Below are positions 5,222 through 6,604 of a stretch of 6,604 nt of DNA, piece by piece (position 1 is the first letter of the stretch; each line of letters starts with the position of its first letter). This stretch comes from DASZZV01 sp035544835 (GTDB lineage: Bacteria; Acidobacteriota; Thermoanaerobaculia; Gp7-AA8), in contig DASZZV010000151.1 of NCBI GenBank assembly GCA_035544835.1, positions 1 to 6,604 of the forward strand, in the 5' to 3' direction. Position numbers and translations under genes: made by a program. The notes below the pieces were generated by a model. The model had not been told where the DNA came from, searched no databases, and worked only from the letters and a program-made list of their open reading frames with translations.

Positions 5222-6430
5222 TTGACCATCATCACTCCCCGAAAACCGGTACGACTCACCGATCGCGTCCGACGCATTCAACCGTCACCAACGCTCATGG
5301 TTCTGAACAAGGCCAACGAGTTGATCGCCAGTGGAGTCGACGTCATCGACTTCGGCCCGGGTGAGCCGGACTTCCGTACCCCGCTGCCGGTATGCGAAGC
5401 GGGCAAGCTGGCTATCGATCAAGGGCTGACAAAGTACACCAACGCTTTGGGGACGAACGATCTGCGGGACACCATCGCCGCGAACTACAACCGGCGCTTC
5501 GGGACCGCGGTCCGGCGCGAGAACGTCATCGCCGGAACGGGTGGCAAGCAGGAGCTGTTCAACGCCGTGCTGGCACTCGTTTCGGACGGTGATGAGGTCA
5601 TCATCCCCTCGCCATACTGGGTCAGCTTTCCCGACCAGGTGGTGTTCGCCGGTGGTACTCCGATCTTCGTGGAGACCAGTGCCGCCAATGGTTTCCGGCC
5701 GACCGCCGCGATGATTCGCGGAGCGATTACAGCGAAGAGCAGGGGTGTCATTCTGAATTCTCCCTGCAATCCGACCGGCGCGGTAGTCCAGAAAGACGAG
5801 CTCGAAGCGATCATCGAGTTGTGCGCGTCCCACGACATGTTCCTGATGTTCGATGAGACCTATGAGTTGTTCGTGTACGACGGGCTCGAGCACGTCTCGG
5901 CGATTTCATGGGTCGATCGTTATCCGGAGACGATCATCGTCATCAACTCCTGCTCCAAGACGTTTGCCATGACCGGCTGGCGTATCGGCTATGCCGTCGC
6001 TCATGCCGAGCTGATCGCGGCGATGGGAAAGATTCAGAGTCATTCGACCTCGAACCCCAGCTCGATCTCTCAGGTCGCAGCCGTTGCGGCGCTGCGCGGG
6101 GAAGGGGATGAGGTTGCGACCATGTACGCGGCCTACGTGGAGCGCCGCGCCTGGCTCGTGCCGGCGCTGAATGCCATCCAGGGTATCCAGTGCACGCCGC
6201 CGGACGGCGCCTTCTATGTGTTCCCGCGGGTCAGCGATCTCTACGGATCTCGATCTATTACCGATTCGTCCTCGCTGGCGGCCTTTCTTCTCGAAGAAGC
6301 TCGCGTGGCCGTGGTGCCGGGCGCAGCCTTCGGAGCCGACGACTTCATCCGAATCAGTTATGCGACCTCGATGGACGCTCTCCGCGAGGGCGTGAGCCGG
6401 ATAGGGGCGGCGGCTGCCAGGCTGCGGTGA
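5222..6430 (+). CDS. Class I PLP-dependent aminotransferase, aspartate aminotransferase type Ib
   Basis: It transfers amino groups between an amino acid (most likely aspartate, possibly prephenate or aromatic amino acids) and 2-oxoglutarate in the cytosol, using pyridoxal phosphate. The 402-residue length is normal for the family. Key elements are VIDFGPGEPDFRTP (41-54), TKYTNALGTNDLR (70-82), GTGGKQELFNAV (105-116), SPYWVSF (130-136), NSPCNPTGAV (179-188), DETYELFVYDG (211-221), SCSKTFAMTGWRIGY (243-257) with the PLP-binding Lys246, and the C-terminal DDFIRISYATS with the substrate-carboxylate Arg. The subgroup resembles the AspAT Ib enzymes of Thermus and Bacillus; the exact substrate cannot be read from the sequence. 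The TTG at 5222 is supported by GGAG 7 nt upstream and by homology beginning soon after. The reading frame continues upstream but overlaps the exchanger gene. Confidence 0.92.
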   Translation: MTIITPRKPVRLTDRVRRIQPSPTLMVLNKANELIASGVDVIDFGPGEPDFRTPLPVCEAGKLAIDQGLTKYTNALGTNDLRDTIAANYNRRFGTAVRRENVIAGTGGKQELFNAVLALVSDGDEVIIPSPYWVSFPDQVVFAGGTPIFVETSAANGFRPTAAMIRGAITAKSRGVILNSPCNPTGAVVQKDELEAIIELCASHDMFLMFDETYELFVYDGLEHVSAISWVDRYPETIIVINSCSKTFAMTGWRIGYAVAHAELIAAMGKIQSHSTSNPSSISQVAAVAALRGEGDEVATMYAAYVERRAWLVPALNAIQGIQCTPPDGAFYVFPRVSDLYGSRSITDSSSLAAFLLEEARVAVVPGAAFGADDFIRISYATSMDALREGVSRIGAAAARLR

Positions 6431-6447
6431 AAAACGTTTGAGTCATT

Positions 6448-6457
6448 GCTCGCGAGC
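6448..6457. other. 10-bp perfect palindrome after the aminotransferase gene
   Basis: GCTCGCGAGC lies between the aminotransferase stop and IR1 copy B. It is too short to support a function; it could be a small hairpin base or chance in GC-rich DNA. Confidence 0.3.
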
Positions 6458-6468
6458 GAGGAAGCATT

Positions 6469-6595
6469 GTGTCATCCCGAGCCGCAGCGAGGGATCTGGG
6501 CGGGGGCCCCTTCCATCGTGGTGCTCGCAAACATTTTCGATTGCCAAGGGTCTAAGGCCCCCGCCCAGATCCCTCGCTGCGGCTCGGGATGACAC
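6469..6595. repeat. Inverted-repeat element IR1, copy B (inverted)
   Basis: Perfect 40-bp inverted repeat: arm 6469-6508 pairs with 6556-6595 around a 47-nt loop (6509-6555). The loop is the reverse complement of the copy A loop, so this copy faces the opposite way. Overlaid, the copies differ by one G at the stem-loop junction. The tips read GTGTCAT and ATGACAC. It starts 38 nt after the aminotransferase stop. I see no obvious target-site duplication around it, though only 9 nt remain on the right. Confidence 0.95.
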
Positions 6596-6604
6596 CCACT
6601 CAGT

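Noticed and set aside
5285..5893. Long minus-strand open frame (202 codons)
   Set aside because: It is the antisense shadow of the aminotransferase, with no family motifs or ribosome site.
1..6604. CRISPR array
   Set aside because: The repeats are paired inverted arms, not regularly spaced direct repeats with unique spacers.
1..6604. Composite transposon bounded by the IR1 copies
   Set aside because: There is no transposase or cargo-type gene between them; the contents are housekeeping, and each IR1 is itself a complete palindromic element and not an insertion-sequence end.

Overview
This 6.6 kb window is ordinary bacterial chromosome carrying seven protein genes and one tRNA gene. What is unusual is the set of long palindromic elements in its gaps. 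The GC-rich sequence, the non-ATG starts (four of seven genes by my calls) and the gene families point to a free-living Gram-negative-type bacterium. A soil or sediment lineage such as Acidobacteriota is my best guess, but this is an impression from gene content and repeat style, not a phylogenetic result.

Layout. Positions 1-347 hold no gene, only two large inverted-repeat elements (IR1, 1-112; IR2, 157-285) and a short AT-rich heptamer tract. A small coiled-coil gene resembling zapB follows (348-659, +). Then come a third element (IR3, 691-815) and a tRNA-Leu(CAG) gene on the minus strand (871-957) with a clear -35/-10 promoter. Next is a + strand pair that overlaps by 4 nt: pgsA (phosphatidylglycerophosphate synthase) and rsmI (16S rRNA C1402 2'-O-methyltransferase). 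Element IR4 (2591-2707) separates rsmI from two minus-strand genes, a stand-alone HPt phosphotransfer protein (2729-3085) and a SpoU/TrmH-family RNA 2'-O-methyltransferase (3244-3987). Element IR5 (3144-3238) lies between those two. Divergently, after only 26 nt, a + strand pair begins: a CaCA-type sodium/calcium exchanger-like membrane protein (4014-5219) and, 2 nt later, a class I aspartate-type aminotransferase (5222-6430). The window closes with a second, nearly identical but inverted copy of IR1 (6469-6595).

The genes are mainly housekeeping: membrane lipid synthesis, rRNA modification, amino-acid metabolism, ion exchange and perhaps division. No phage, plasmid, defence, toxin-antitoxin or transposase gene is visible.

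The part worth a second look is the non-coding DNA. Six inverted-repeat elements of five sequence types, each about 95-130 nt, fill most of the non-coding DNA, and every gap over 100 nt has at least one. Five of the six lie just 3' of a gene. In four of the five types each arm is itself a small palindrome. In IR3 the differences between the arms are compensated inside the local hairpins and not across the long stem. This resembles REP doublets (REPIN/BIME-like elements), with several unrelated-looking families side by side and no mobilising enzyme in view.
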